A DNA stretch of 17,877 nt, from the NCBI GenBank assembly GCA_910584965.1, contig CAJUDZ010000050.1:1-17877 (forward strand), read 5' to 3'. The position numbers and the translations under genes were made by a program. Shown here piece after piece: positions 7,184-15,036 of the stretch; positions within the stretch are counted from its first letter, which is position 1; each line of letters opens with the position of its first letter. The stretch is from an uncultured Lachnospiraceae bacterium. GTDB lineage: Bacteria > Bacillota > Clostridia > Lachnospirales > Lachnospiraceae. The notes beneath the pieces are model-generated. The model saw only the letters and a program-made list of their open reading frames with translations. It was not told the DNA's origin and searched no databases.

Positions 7184-8500
7184 TTATCTTTTCCATCTGA
7201 TCTGTCCCCGGCCCCAAAACATTTCTCCCTTATGACCGTCATCCGCTTCTATCCTTCCGATGCGCCAGCATTCCGAAAACCGCCCGATGATTTCCATCGC
7301 ATCTTTTACACATTTTTCCGGCACGGCCACGATCATGCCGATTCCCATATTGAAATGATATGCAAACACGTTTTCCCCGATCATATCCTGTTCAAAAAGG
7401 AACCGGTACAAAGGCAGTACCGGAACGTCGGACAGGTCGATGCACCCTCCGAGCCCTTCCGGCATGGCCGGCCAGCTTTTCCACTTTGGCATCGCAAGTC
7501 TGCCCTGCCTGTCGGCAACCCGGCCGTCTCCCTTGTTTAACAGCGCGTGACCGCACCGCAGCGCAAGATGCAGACAGCCGGCTTCCTGTAATGCCATGAT
7601 TTCCCGCGTAAAAGCCGTATTGGCCCGCATCAGCTCATCCAGGAAAAAATTATTTTCGTCAATTTTCGCGTGATAAAGCTCAGGTTTTTTATCGAGCATA
7701 ACCTTCACGAGCGGATACCCCGTCCCCGCAAATCCTTCCGTTTTTATGCCGATCAGGACGTCCCCTTCTTCCACACGGCTTCCCGTCAGCACTTTATCCT
7801 TTTCCTGTACGCCGACCGCAAATGCGCTTATTTCGTATTCTTCCGGCGTAAAATTGACCGGCTGGGCCGCAATCTCCATGCCGGCAAACGAGACCTGATT
7901 CCGGCTGCAGATCTGCCGGAATGTCTGCGCCATCAGAAAAAGCTGTTCTTCGCTGTAATTTCCGCAAAGCACCATCGCCTTCAAAAGCACCGGCTTCATG
8001 CCGTGCTGTAAGATATAATTCATGGCATTGACCGCCGTATCCACGCAGATTTCCCGGTTATATCCATACTCCTTCGCCAGTTTTTCTTTTGAACCCGGCA
8101 CACAGTTAATGCAGGCATACACCGGCTCTTTCATCCCGGAAGTATCGATCTGAAACAGGCAGGCGTCGGCAAAATCAGCAGACAGAATCACGTCGTCCTT
8201 TGAACACAGTTCCGCGATCTTTTTTTTCAGCGTATACAGCTTCCGTACATCCAGACCCGATTCCCGGTATGAAATCCCCCTGTTCTGCCATTCGTTTTCA
8301 TTTAACAGCATATCGGCCGTCACATGCAGCAGTCTGGAAATCTCATACAGCATCTCAACCGTGGGGAGACTTTTTCCCAGCTCCCATTTGGACACGGCCT
8401 GATAGGAAATATGCAGAAAATCCGCAAGCTCTTTCTGCGTAATGCCCCGTTCTCTTCTGAAAAAAGCAATTCTTTTCCCGATTTCCTCTTTATCCAGCAT
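7184..8500 (-). CDS. XRE-type helix-turn-helix fused to an AIR-synthase (PurM)-like domain
   Basis: A 438-residue two-domain protein. Residues 7-64 are an XRE/Cro helix-turn-helix (TQKELADFLHISYQAVSKWE at 21-40). Residues about 100-415 resemble PurM, the aminoimidazole ribonucleotide synthase: EYEISAFAVGVQEKDKVLTG, then S-x-VEEGDVLIGIKTEGF with a GYPLVKVML tail (221-269), EGLGGCIDL (348-356), and FNMGIGMIVAVP (383-394) match the family's conserved blocks. The enzyme's key loops are changed. The GVGTK-type loop is missing, GGETAEMPG is replaced by GMEIAAQPVNF (207-217), and the TGGG-type motif is replaced by CGHALLNKG. It is therefore probably a ligand sensor rather than a synthase. The start has GGAGA about six bases upstream of ATG 8498-8500. 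The stop lies one base before the first exporter gene. Confidence 0.85.
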   Translation of the reverse strand: MLDKEEIGKRIAFFRRERGITQKELADFLHISYQAVSKWELGKSLPTVEMLYEISRLLHVTADMLLNENEWQNRGISYRESGLDVRKLYTLKKKIAELCSKDDVILSADFADACLFQIDTSGMKEPVYACINCVPGSKEKLAKEYGYNREICVDTAVNAMNYILQHGMKPVLLKAMVLCGNYSEEQLFLMAQTFRQICSRNQVSFAGMEIAAQPVNFTPEEYEISAFAVGVQEKDKVLTGSRVEEGDVLIGIKTEGFAGTGYPLVKVMLDKKPELYHAKIDENNFFLDELMRANTAFTREIMALQEAGCLHLALRCGHALLNKGDGRVADRQGRLAMPKWKSWPAMPEGLGGCIDLSDVPVLPLYRFLFEQDMIGENVFAYHFNMGIGMIVAVPEKCVKDAMEIIGRFSECWRIGRIEADDGHKGEMFWGRGQIRWKR

Positions 8501-8552
8501 ATTTTCTCCATTTCCGGCCGGCCCGCAAAGCCAGGGCTGCCTTTCCGTTTTC

Positions 8553-8582
8553 AATATAGCATAATATTTTATCCTGTAACAA
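8553..8582 (-). promoter_or_regulatory. Promoter of the regulator-ABC exporter operon
   Basis: On the minus strand: -35 TTGTTA (8577-8582), 18-base spacer, -10 TATATT (8553-8558) preceded by TGC (extended -10). Transcription would start near 8546, about 46 bases before the regulator's ATG. The -10 region is part of an inverted repeat, AATAT and ATATT separated by six bases (8553-8568), a possible operator for autoregulation by the XRE domain. The operator idea is inference from position only. Confidence 0.55.
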
Positions 8583-8633
8583 GAACCATGTTCGCGAATT
8601 TCCCTTCCCGGCATCAACTTCTGGTTGAATACG

Positions 8634-8665
8634 AAAAAAAAAATGCAGGCTCAGCAGCCTGCATT
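8634..8665 (-). terminator. Intrinsic terminator of the DUF5107-TPR gene
   Basis: A perfect 10-bp stem (8642-8651 with 8656-8665, four-base loop CAGC) is followed on the minus strand by a run of T residues (A on the plus strand from 8634). It lies 24 bases after the stop of the DUF5107-TPR gene, the right place and orientation to end that transcript before the regulator-exporter operon. Confidence 0.92.
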
Positions 8666-8688
8666 CCAAGAATTTACTGCGGAAATGC

Positions 8689-11600
8689 TTAAAAATATCT
8701 GTCCCGGTAAACGCTGCACATCATATGCGAAGGTTCCACGGCCGCCGCTTCCCGCAAAAATGCCGCCGCTTTTTGCCGGTGATCCCCGCGGGCACTTCCC
8801 GTTCCGGTACGACCGCCTGCACTGTCCGTCTCCGCCCTGTCCATGCCGGCCCCGGCCTGCCCGATGCTGTCAAGTCCGATATTGCCAAGCGCCATCAGAT
8901 AATAGCAATGCGCCCGGTTCTTCCGCGTATAGTCCTCCTCAAAAATCAGGAAGTCAGGCAGAGAAACGGCAAAATACTCTATCTTGACCCGGTCTTCCAA
9001 ATGCCGTTCACCGTAATCGATCAGTCTGTAAAAGCGGGATTTCGCTTCTTTTGTCTTTCCCAGTTTCAAACAGGCAAGCCCCTGATAAAGAATCATATCC
9101 GCCGGCTGGTCATTGTAATACATTGCGCCCGCCGGTTCATCCGTTCCGAGCGTGGCGGCTTCATAACACTGTTTTGCTTCCTGCGCTTTGCCCTGTGCCT
9201 CAAGCGCCAGCCCCAGATGATAATACAGATGATTGTCTTTCGTCCCTTCCAGCCTGCCTTCGCCGAGGTTTTCCGGATAAACAAAGGCCCTCCGCAATAA
9301 CTGCTCCGCCTCCGCATATCGATTCTCTGCCTGTGCCTGTTCCGCCAGCCTCAGCAAAGCCAGCTTATACTGCGTCGTGATCTTTCCTTCTCCGCCTTCC
9401 CAGGCATGAAAATGATGCTCCATCATGCAGTCACAGGCTTTCTGATAATGACCGGTGAGATTTAACAGCGTAATGTATTCGATATACAAATCGTCTCTGT
9501 CGCGCAGCAGTTCCGAATGCGCTTCGCAGTTTTGCAGACGCTGTTCGAATATCCGCCCCAGCTTCTTATACAGCTGGTCCAGTTCCAGGAAAATCCGTGC
9601 GTCCCCCGGATTTAATGCAAAGGCTTTCTCCATGGATTCCTGCGCCCGCCCGGCGTCTTTACACTTATTATAATAAGCAAGCGCCAGATTCCGGTGCACG
9701 ATCGCAAAATCCGGTTCCGCGGCCGCGGACATCTCCCATAACCGCACCGCTTTTTCCCACTGTAATTTATCGTAATACAGATTTCCCAGATAATAGGGCG
9801 CTTTCTTCCGGCATCCGTTTTGTATCGCAAAGTCCAGTACCGCGATGTCTTCCAATTTGTTCGGGAAACAATAGTCGGACGGACAGTTTTCAGCACTTTC
9901 CAGAATTTTTATCGTTTTTTCAGATAAAATAGTATTCTCTGTCGTCACCGTTCCCGCTTCGGACGCCCCGTCAATTTTCTGCTGATAGTACGCCCGGTAA
10001 TAATAAAGCATCGGCTGTTCTTCCGTGCACCGTTCCAACAATGCCGCCGCTTCCTCATAAGCGCCCATCTCCGCATAATCGCGCGCGGTCATCAGATAGT
10101 TTTCCGCAAAATTCCTCATTTTCTGATCCAAAGCAATGCACAATCCGCTGTCTCTTAACAATATATTTTCATTTTCGGAAAGGAAATCGAAAGGATCAAG
10201 CGCCAGATTTTCCGCAATCCATCCCGCCGCTTCTTCATGTCTTCCCAGTTTCCGCAGAAGATATGCCTTTAAGCCCCTCGCCTTAATATTATGCGCATTT
10301 TTGACAAGCGCCCTTTCCACATGGGCAAGCGCCTTCCCGTATCTTCCGGCTCCGGCGTCGATTGCCGCCAGATAATAAAATGACATTTCCTGCTGCTCAT
10401 TGCTCCATGCCGCTTTATAAAAAGCGTCATAGGCTTCTTTTACCGTCTCTGTCCCGGCTCCGCCTCCCTGATAAAACAAGGACAGCCCCAGCAGATAATA
10501 AGTCTCGCTGTTATAAGGGTTGGGGTTTTTCTCCGTCAGCCGCTCCAGCGCCTTTCTGAAATATTTCTCCGCCTCCGCAAAAAGCCCTCTGCGCATCAAT
10601 AGTTCCCCGTAGGCATTGTTGAGGCGGATATCGCCGGGATCGCGCTTTAAGCCTTCCAGATAATAGGGATCCGGCTGATATGTGGCATGCCGGTACTGCT
10701 CAATATGCTGTCCGGTCAGATAAAGTTCCTCACAGGTCCGTATCTCTTCCGGCTCTTTTGCCGCCTTTGCCGGTTCCGGTATTTTGGGCATGCTCTCCGG
10801 CTCCGGACGGTATTCCACCAGGCATTCCGCGCCCGCATAGACCGCAAGATGCAGACTTTCTTCCGAAATCCGCTCTTTGCCGGCAACGGTCAGCGTCGTT
10901 TCGTAAACATCGACCGGAGAAAGTTTCGTATGCACATGAAGAAGCGTCTCGTCCGCCATCGTCAGCACGATTTCGGCGTCTTCCACAACGCCTGTCGCAT
11001 ATACGATCACTTTCACGGCGTTCCCCTGGCAGGACAAATGCAGCGCGGCTTCTTTCGTCGCATTTTTCACCTGCCCCACCGCCTTATAAGGCATAAAATA
11101 CTGTTCAAAAGTCTTTTCTTCAAACGGTTTCAGCCAGGAAAAATCCGGCTGGTTATCGGTATATACCCCTGTCATCAGTTCCACATAAGGGCCGTCTTCC
11201 TCGGTAAGATTCCTGTCCCATGCTTTTCCAAAATCACCGCATCCCCATGTCCACTGTTTTTTGCCGGGGGAAATGTGGTGGTCCGCCACATGCAGAATCC
11301 CGGCGCCTTTCCCATAGTCATATCCGCCCACAAAATCATATTTTGACTTCTCCGCCATGTAAGAAGTGGGAACCGGAATATTTTTATAACGGGAAATATC
11401 TACGCCGTCGCTGTAATCCTTTTTGTAGTAAATGCCCGTCGCGATCGGAAAACGGGACACATCCCTTTTACCATGATCCATCACCGCATGCACATCGGGC
11501 GGAAAAACAGACTGCGTATCGTCATTGACCGGTACGGCCGGATTGGCCCACCAGAGAAACGTCTGGGGAAGGGACGTCCGGTTGTATAACTGCCCGCTCA

Positions 11601-12120
11601 CCTCAATATAAGCTTTGCCGGGATACAGCGTAATCCGCGCAATCCCTTTCGTTCCGTACATCCTGTCCACATCGTGACAAAGCACGGATTTGCTGCCGTC
11701 CTGATTCTCGACAAGCACCGCATCCACCGGTAAAAAGGTGGTGGGCCGATGGTGCTGTGGCCAGTTAAATTCAATCCCGCCGGAAATCCACGGCCCGGTC
11801 AGCCCCACAAGCGCCGGTTTGATCACATGATTATAGTATACAAAATCATAATTGTTGGTTTTGTCATAGGCCCGCTGAATCCTTCCGCCCAGCTCCGGAA
11901 GCACCATTACCTTCAGATATTCATTTTCCAGATAAACGGCCTCGTATGTTTTATCCACCTTCCTGTCTATGAGTTTTTCCACAGTCGGATAAGGATATAC
12001 TCTGCCGCTGCTGCCCTGATAAACGCGTTTTTCCAAAAAAACAGGGACTTTTTCCGCCTCCCCCGTTTCATAAGTGGGAATCACAACCTTCTCACGCCAT
12101 ACTTTTACTTCATCCATCAT
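8689..12120 (-). CDS. DUF5107 domain and TPR-repeat protein
   Basis: A 1,143-residue protein without signal peptide or membrane segment, so cytoplasmic. The N-terminal part (about residues 35-350) matches DUF5107: YLENEYLKVMVLPELGGRIQ (63-82), GGIEFNWPQHHRPTTFLPV (114-132) and GPYVELMTGVYTDNQPDFSW (310-329). The 'NEYLKVMVLPELGGRI' block is like the opening strands of the galactose-mutarotase/glycosidase beta-sandwich, which suggests binding or processing of a glycan. That is inference; Glu117 and Glu314 are candidate acids. From about residue 480 to the end there are many TPR-like helical pairs, such as the YGELLMRRGLFAEAEKYFRKAL pattern. The start at 12118-12120 follows AAAGG by about nine bases; upstream in-frame ATGs lack such a site. 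The AraC-family gene is divergent and a likely regulator. A Gly/Ala/Asp-rich insertion interrupts the C-terminal end. Confidence 0.88.
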   Translation of the reverse strand: MMDEVKVWREKVVIPTYETGEAEKVPVFLEKRVYQGSSGRVYPYPTVEKLIDRKVDKTYEAVYLENEYLKVMVLPELGGRIQRAYDKTNNYDFVYYNHVIKPALVGLTGPWISGGIEFNWPQHHRPTTFLPVDAVLVENQDGSKSVLCHDVDRMYGTKGIARITLYPGKAYIEVSGQLYNRTSLPQTFLWWANPAVPVNDDTQSVFPPDVHAVMDHGKRDVSRFPIATGIYYKKDYSDGVDISRYKNIPVPTSYMAEKSKYDFVGGYDYGKGAGILHVADHHISPGKKQWTWGCGDFGKAWDRNLTEEDGPYVELMTGVYTDNQPDFSWLKPFEEKTFEQYFMPYKAVGQVKNATKEAALHLSCQGNAVKVIVYATGVVEDAEIVLTMADETLLHVHTKLSPVDVYETTLTVAGKERISEESLHLAVYAGAECLVEYRPEPESMPKIPEPAKAAKEPEEIRTCEELYLTGQHIEQYRHATYQPDPYYLEGLKRDPGDIRLNNAYGELLMRRGLFAEAEKYFRKALERLTEKNPNPYNSETYYLLGLSLFYQGGGAGTETVKEAYDAFYKAAWSNEQQEMSFYYLAAIDAGAGRYGKALAHVERALVKNAHNIKARGLKAYLLRKLGRHEEAAGWIAENLALDPFDFLSENENILLRDSGLCIALDQKMRNFAENYLMTARDYAEMGAYEEAAALLERCTEEQPMLYYYRAYYQQKIDGASEAGTVTTENTILSEKTIKILESAENCPSDYCFPNKLEDIAVLDFAIQNGCRKKAPYYLGNLYYDKLQWEKAVRLWEMSAAAEPDFAIVHRNLALAYYNKCKDAGRAQESMEKAFALNPGDARIFLELDQLYKKLGRIFEQRLQNCEAHSELLRDRDDLYIEYITLLNLTGHYQKACDCMMEHHFHAWEGGEGKITTQYKLALLRLAEQAQAENRYAEAEQLLRRAFVYPENLGEGRLEGTKDNHLYYHLGLALEAQGKAQEAKQCYEAATLGTDEPAGAMYYNDQPADMILYQGLACLKLGKTKEAKSRFYRLIDYGERHLEDRVKIEYFAVSLPDFLIFEEDYTRKNRAHCYYLMALGNIGLDSIGQAGAGMDRAETDSAGGRTGTGSARGDHRQKAAAFLREAAAVEPSHMMCSVYRDRYF

Positions 12121-12419
12121 AACAATCTGCCTTTCTCTCAATATCATTTTTTGACGTTCCGCGTTCTGTCGTCTTGTCCTGTCCGCATTCATTTCTTTTT
12201 CATTCAGATTACGCTGTTCCGGGAAAAATTACATTAGCGGCAGTTGCTATGTTATTTATTTTTTTTGCTATTGCATTTTCTTCGTTTTCTTTTTATGATT
12301 TAGTTATCGAGAGGAAAAGGCATGGACGTGCTTCCCTGTTTTTCGGGAAAATCAGAAAACAAAAACAGAAGACATTTTCAGTCCTCTGCAAAAATCCATT
12401 ATGATATGGAGGGAAAATT
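12121..12419. other. Divergent intergenic control region
   Basis: This 299-base AT-rich region separates the divergent DUF5107-TPR and AraC-family genes. It contains the araC-side promoter (12271-12299) and many A/T tracts (12241-12300) that could be curved. I found no convincing -35/-10 pair for the DUF5107-TPR gene, which fits a promoter that depends on the neighbouring activator. No CcpA-type site is obvious to me. No small ORF is supported. Confidence 0.6.
12271..12299 (+). promoter_or_regulatory. Promoter of the AraC-family regulator gene
   Basis: -35 TTGCAT (12271-12276), 17-base spacer and -10 TATGAT (12294-12299). Transcription would start near 12306, giving a leader of about 110 bases before the TTG start at 12420. 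Confidence 0.6.
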
Positions 12420-13271
12420 TTGAAATCCTGTGAAAGATATGTTTCTCCGAAATCCGATTACTTTGTTTATACCCCAAGCAGAACCGCACGGGAAATGTTC
12501 TTTTATCCTCTTCAGTGCGGGCGCTTCTTTTACAAAGCCGGATATTCCCTGTGCCGGGAATCCTATGACAGCTTTCTTCTGATGTATCTTGCATCGGACG
12601 GCCTTACTCTGGAACTGGACGGACAGGTTCACACCGTCCCTTCCGGCAGTTTCGTGCTGCTCAACTGCTACAAACGACATGCCTATTATGCCGTTTCCGC
12701 CTGCGAATGCCTGTGGTGTCATTTTGACGGCGCCGCCGCCGAACGCTGGTATGACCAGATCGTCTCCCGTCTCGGCAATCTCTTTTCCATGCAAAATTCC
12801 CGGTCTGTCCTGGATCTGCTGACAGCCGTTTATGATGTGTTTGCCGGCGGGAACCCCGTCAGAGAGCCTTTGCTGTCAAAATACCTGAACGATATCCTGA
12901 CCGCATTCCTCCTGTACGGCCCCGCGGAAAAAGAAATTTCTCATCATGCCGGGTCGATTGAAAAAACGGTTACCTATATAAACGAACACTACGCGGAAAG
13001 CATCCCTGTGGAAACGCTGGCCGTGATGGCCGGTTTGAGCCAGTATCATTTCATCCGTATCTTCAAAAAAGAAACAGGCTTTACGCCCCACGAATACCTG
13101 CTCAACACCCGCATCGGCGCCGCAAAATATCTGCTGAAAAATACACGGCTTCCCATCAAGGAAATCTGTTTCAGCACAGGCTTTTCCTGCGAAAGCGTCT
13201 TCTGCACTTCCTTTAAACGACATCAGGGCATGACCCCTCTGCAATACCGGACTTCCGGCTCCTCCGCATAA
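12420..13271 (+). CDS. AraC-family transcriptional regulator
   Basis: A 283-residue protein. Residues about 20-130 look like the cupin-type ligand-binding domain (FLLMYLASDGLTLELDGQ at 52-69, then the PSGSFVLLN strand). Residues 180-277 form the AraC/XylS DNA-binding domain, with a first helix-turn-helix LAVMAGLSQYHFIRIFKKET (200-219) and a second at 246-277 ending in the family's RHQGMTPLQYR block. The start is TTG at 12420-12422, chosen because GGAGG stands seven bases upstream and no ATG fits. It is transcribed divergently from the DUF5107-TPR gene, the usual arrangement for an AraC activator and its carbohydrate-related target; the inducer is unknown. It converges on the nitroreductase gene, 43 bases away. 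Confidence 0.92.
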   Translation: MKSCERYVSPKSDYFVYTPSRTAREMFFYPLQCGRFFYKAGYSLCRESYDSFLLMYLASDGLTLELDGQVHTVPSGSFVLLNCYKRHAYYAVSACECLWCHFDGAAAERWYDQIVSRLGNLFSMQNSRSVLDLLTAVYDVFAGGNPVREPLLSKYLNDILTAFLLYGPAEKEISHHAGSIEKTVTYINEHYAESIPVETLAVMAGLSQYHFIRIFKKETGFTPHEYLLNTRIGAAKYLLKNTRLPIKEICFSTGFSCESVFCTSFKRHQGMTPLQYRTSGSSA

Positions 13272-13281
13272 CATACGGGGC

Positions 13282-13306
13282 GCCGGCGGATACTGCCCGG
13301 CATTTT
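13282..13306 (+). terminator. Weak possible terminator after the AraC-family gene
   Basis: A GC-rich short stem (GCCGG at 13282-13286 with CCGGC at 13297-13301) is followed by ATTTTT. It lies 10 bases after the regulator's stop and in the right orientation. The stem is only five pairs with a ten-base loop, so the call is tentative. Confidence 0.3.
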
Positions 13307-13314
13307 TCCCGCCG

Positions 13315-14079
13315 TCAGTTATTTTCCGTTTTTTCGTCCGCCTCTTCACCGGATGATAAAAAGTCCCGCAGATACACTTCCATCGAACGATTCATCTCTT
13401 TTGAAAAATCCGACTCATACTTTCTTTTCCAAAAAGCTTCCATCCATTCGTCATATCCTTTTGCATCCGTTCTCCCGGAAAACATTTCCCGGATTTCCTC
13501 TCCGCTTTTATCCCGGTAGCTGTTTTCACAGACGATATCCGACACCCGGAACCGCTCCGGCTTTTTCCGCTCCTTCTGCTGCTCCGTCGGATGTCCGAAG
13601 ACGAGCAGACATGCGGGATATACATACTTCGGAAGCTGCAAAAGCGCTTTCATCTCTTCCGCATTCTCCATCACATCGCCGATATAGCAGGAACCGATTC
13701 CCATACTTTCCGCCGCCGTCACCGCATTCTGCGCGGCGATCAGCGCATCTTCCACCGCCAACAGCAGATCTCCCGTGCCGGGAACACGCGGTTCCAGCCC
13801 CGCTTCTTCATAAAAAGTGAGCCACTTCCGGCAGTCCGCACAAAATACGAGCATCAGCTCTGCCTTTGCCATAAAAAGCTGGTTGTCACACAGCACGGCA
13901 AGCTTTTCCTTTTTGCTTTCATCCGTGATATCGAGAATGGTATACAATAACTGACAGCCCGCCGACGGCGCCTGTAAAGCCGCCTCTAAAATATGCGCTT
14001 TCTCTTCTTTCGATATTTTTTCCCCGGTATAGACGCGGACCGATTTCCGCGCATGCAAAGCCTTTACTATTTCGTTCAT
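13315..14079 (-). CDS. Nitroreductase family protein
   Basis: A 254-residue flavoenzyme of the nitroreductase superfamily, of a length similar to NfsA/FRP-type members. Visible features are the FMN-contacting RKSVRVYT near the N-terminus (residues 11-18), APSAG (38-42), the GIGSCYIGDV loop (128-136) and the FGHP strand end (161-164) shared by NADPH-dependent oxidoreductases. The C-terminal extension ends in a charged tail (SSGEEADEKTENN). It is expected to reduce nitro, quinone or related substrates with NAD(P)H and FMN in the cytoplasm; the physiological substrate is unknown. ATG 14077-14079 overlaps the stop of the QueG-like gene (ATGA), so the two are translationally coupled; AGGGG lies eight bases upstream. 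An in-frame ATG 39 bases earlier lies inside the upstream gene and is less likely. Confidence 0.92.
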   Translation of the reverse strand: MNEIVKALHARKSVRVYTGEKISKEEKAHILEAALQAPSAGCQLLYTILDITDESKKEKLAVLCDNQLFMAKAELMLVFCADCRKWLTFYEEAGLEPRVPGTGDLLLAVEDALIAAQNAVTAAESMGIGSCYIGDVMENAEEMKALLQLPKYVYPACLLVFGHPTEQQKERKKPERFRVSDIVCENSYRDKSGEEIREMFSGRTDAKGYDEWMEAFWKRKYESDFSKEMNRSMEVYLRDFLSSGEEADEKTENN

Positions 14080-14813
14080 CGCTGTACCCCTGTCCTTTCC
14101 ACCGCTTTGGCGGTACAAACTTCCACGCCGGACGGCTCGTCAGAGACGTCCTTCTCCTCATATCTGCCAAACGGGCAGACTACCATGCACAGACCGCATG
14201 AATGTTTCCGTCCGTGACTCTTTATGTATTCACTCCTCTTTCGGCTGCATAAATGATAATCTATCAGATCAGACCTCCTCGCATGGATATTCCATGTCTT
14301 CCCTGTCAGCGCCTTATGGGGACAGATATCGATACATTTTGTGCAGTCTGCCGGGCATTTGCTTTCCACGGATTTCATGCCATATTCAACTTCAGCATCT
14401 ATGAGCACGGCCGAAAGCCTCACCCTCGGCCCGTATCTTTCCGTAATCAGAACATCATTTTTCCCAATCCAGCCAAGACCGGCATTTACCGCCGCATATT
14501 TAAAGGAAAAGACGGCCTGTAATTCCTCTTCGTTTTGCTGAGCCGCCGGCGGAATAAAATATGCTGCCTTTTCTTCCTCCAACAGGCGCTTGATCTGTTC
14601 CAAAATATTTTCCGCTTTCCCTCTGGCATTCAATATGCTGTTTTCAAACCCTTCTTCCGTATACCGCGCAAGCGTGAGCTGTTCTTCATATGGAACGGCA
14701 AATACAAGCGCAGACTTATATTGTTCCGCATAAGGGCTGTAAGAGATGTCCGCAAAGCCGAAAAGTATTTCGGGAATCCGGGCGAAAAGCTGCTGTATTC
14801 TGCGGGTAAGCAT
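14076..14813 (-). CDS. Epoxyqueuosine reductase (QueG)-like double 4Fe-4S protein
   Basis: A 245-residue iron-sulfur protein. AVNAGLGWIGKNDVLIT (108-124) is the block conserved in QueG-type proteins. Cysteines 153, 157, 160 and 164 (CPADCTKCIDIC) form one cluster motif, and C206, C209 and C213 (CGLCMVVCPFG) with C189 or a nearby cysteine form the second. QueG itself is longer (about 310-380 residues) and uses cobalamin to make queuosine in tRNA. This short relative lacks part of that protein, so I call it only a double-cluster 4Fe-4S protein of the QueG/reductive-dehalogenase-like group. Coupling to a nitroreductase suggests it may feed electrons to, or share a redox pathway with, that enzyme. 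ATG 14811-14813 has AGGAGG seven bases upstream. Confidence 0.85.
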   Translation of the reverse strand: MLTRRIQQLFARIPEILFGFADISYSPYAEQYKSALVFAVPYEEQLTLARYTEEGFENSILNARGKAENILEQIKRLLEEEKAAYFIPPAAQQNEEELQAVFSFKYAAVNAGLGWIGKNDVLITERYGPRVRLSAVLIDAEVEYGMKSVESKCPADCTKCIDICPHKALTGKTWNIHARRSDLIDYHLCSRKRSEYIKSHGRKHSCGLCMVVCPFGRYEEKDVSDEPSGVEVCTAKAVERTGVQR

Positions 14814-14847
14814 TCTGTATCCTCCTGCGGCTGGTTCCGCATAGCTG

Positions 14848-14857
14848 ATTGTACCAT
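14848..14857 (-). promoter_or_regulatory. Extended -10 promoter of the QueG-like/nitroreductase pair
   Basis: On the minus strand TATGG precedes TACAAT (-10, 14848-14853), giving an extended -10. No good -35 stands 17 bases further up. The site is only about 24 bases from the last, degenerate CRISPR repeat. The same TATGG-TA(T/C)AAT form is seen at the IMPase promoter. Confidence 0.45.
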
Positions 14858-14876
14858 AATATATCTGTTCCGGCCG

Positions 14877-15036
14877 TTAAAGTATCCAATATGTCTCTGT
14901 TTCTGCGGCATCTACTGTGGAAACGGAATCATGATACACTGTTTTACATTCCAGTTTGTATCTATTTTAACGCATTTCCTCAACCAAGCGGACGAAGCCG
15001 ACCTTACTTTATATTCCAATGTGTCTCTATTTAAAC
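14877..15036 (-). repeat. Three decaying repeats at the trailer end of the array
   Basis: Compared with the consensus, the repeat at 15007-15036 matches 27 of 30 bases, 14942-14971 matches 24 of 30 and 14877-14906 matches 19 of 30, with the core TCCAATATGTCTC (plus strand) kept in the last. The spacing stays 65 bases, so even the poorest copy is a genuine former unit. The steady loss marks the oldest end of the array. Confidence 0.85.

Noticed and set aside
7184..8500. Functional AIR synthase (purM) gene
   Set aside because: The conserved blocks are present, but the catalytic and phosphate-binding loops are replaced, and the protein carries a DNA-binding domain and sits in an exporter operon.
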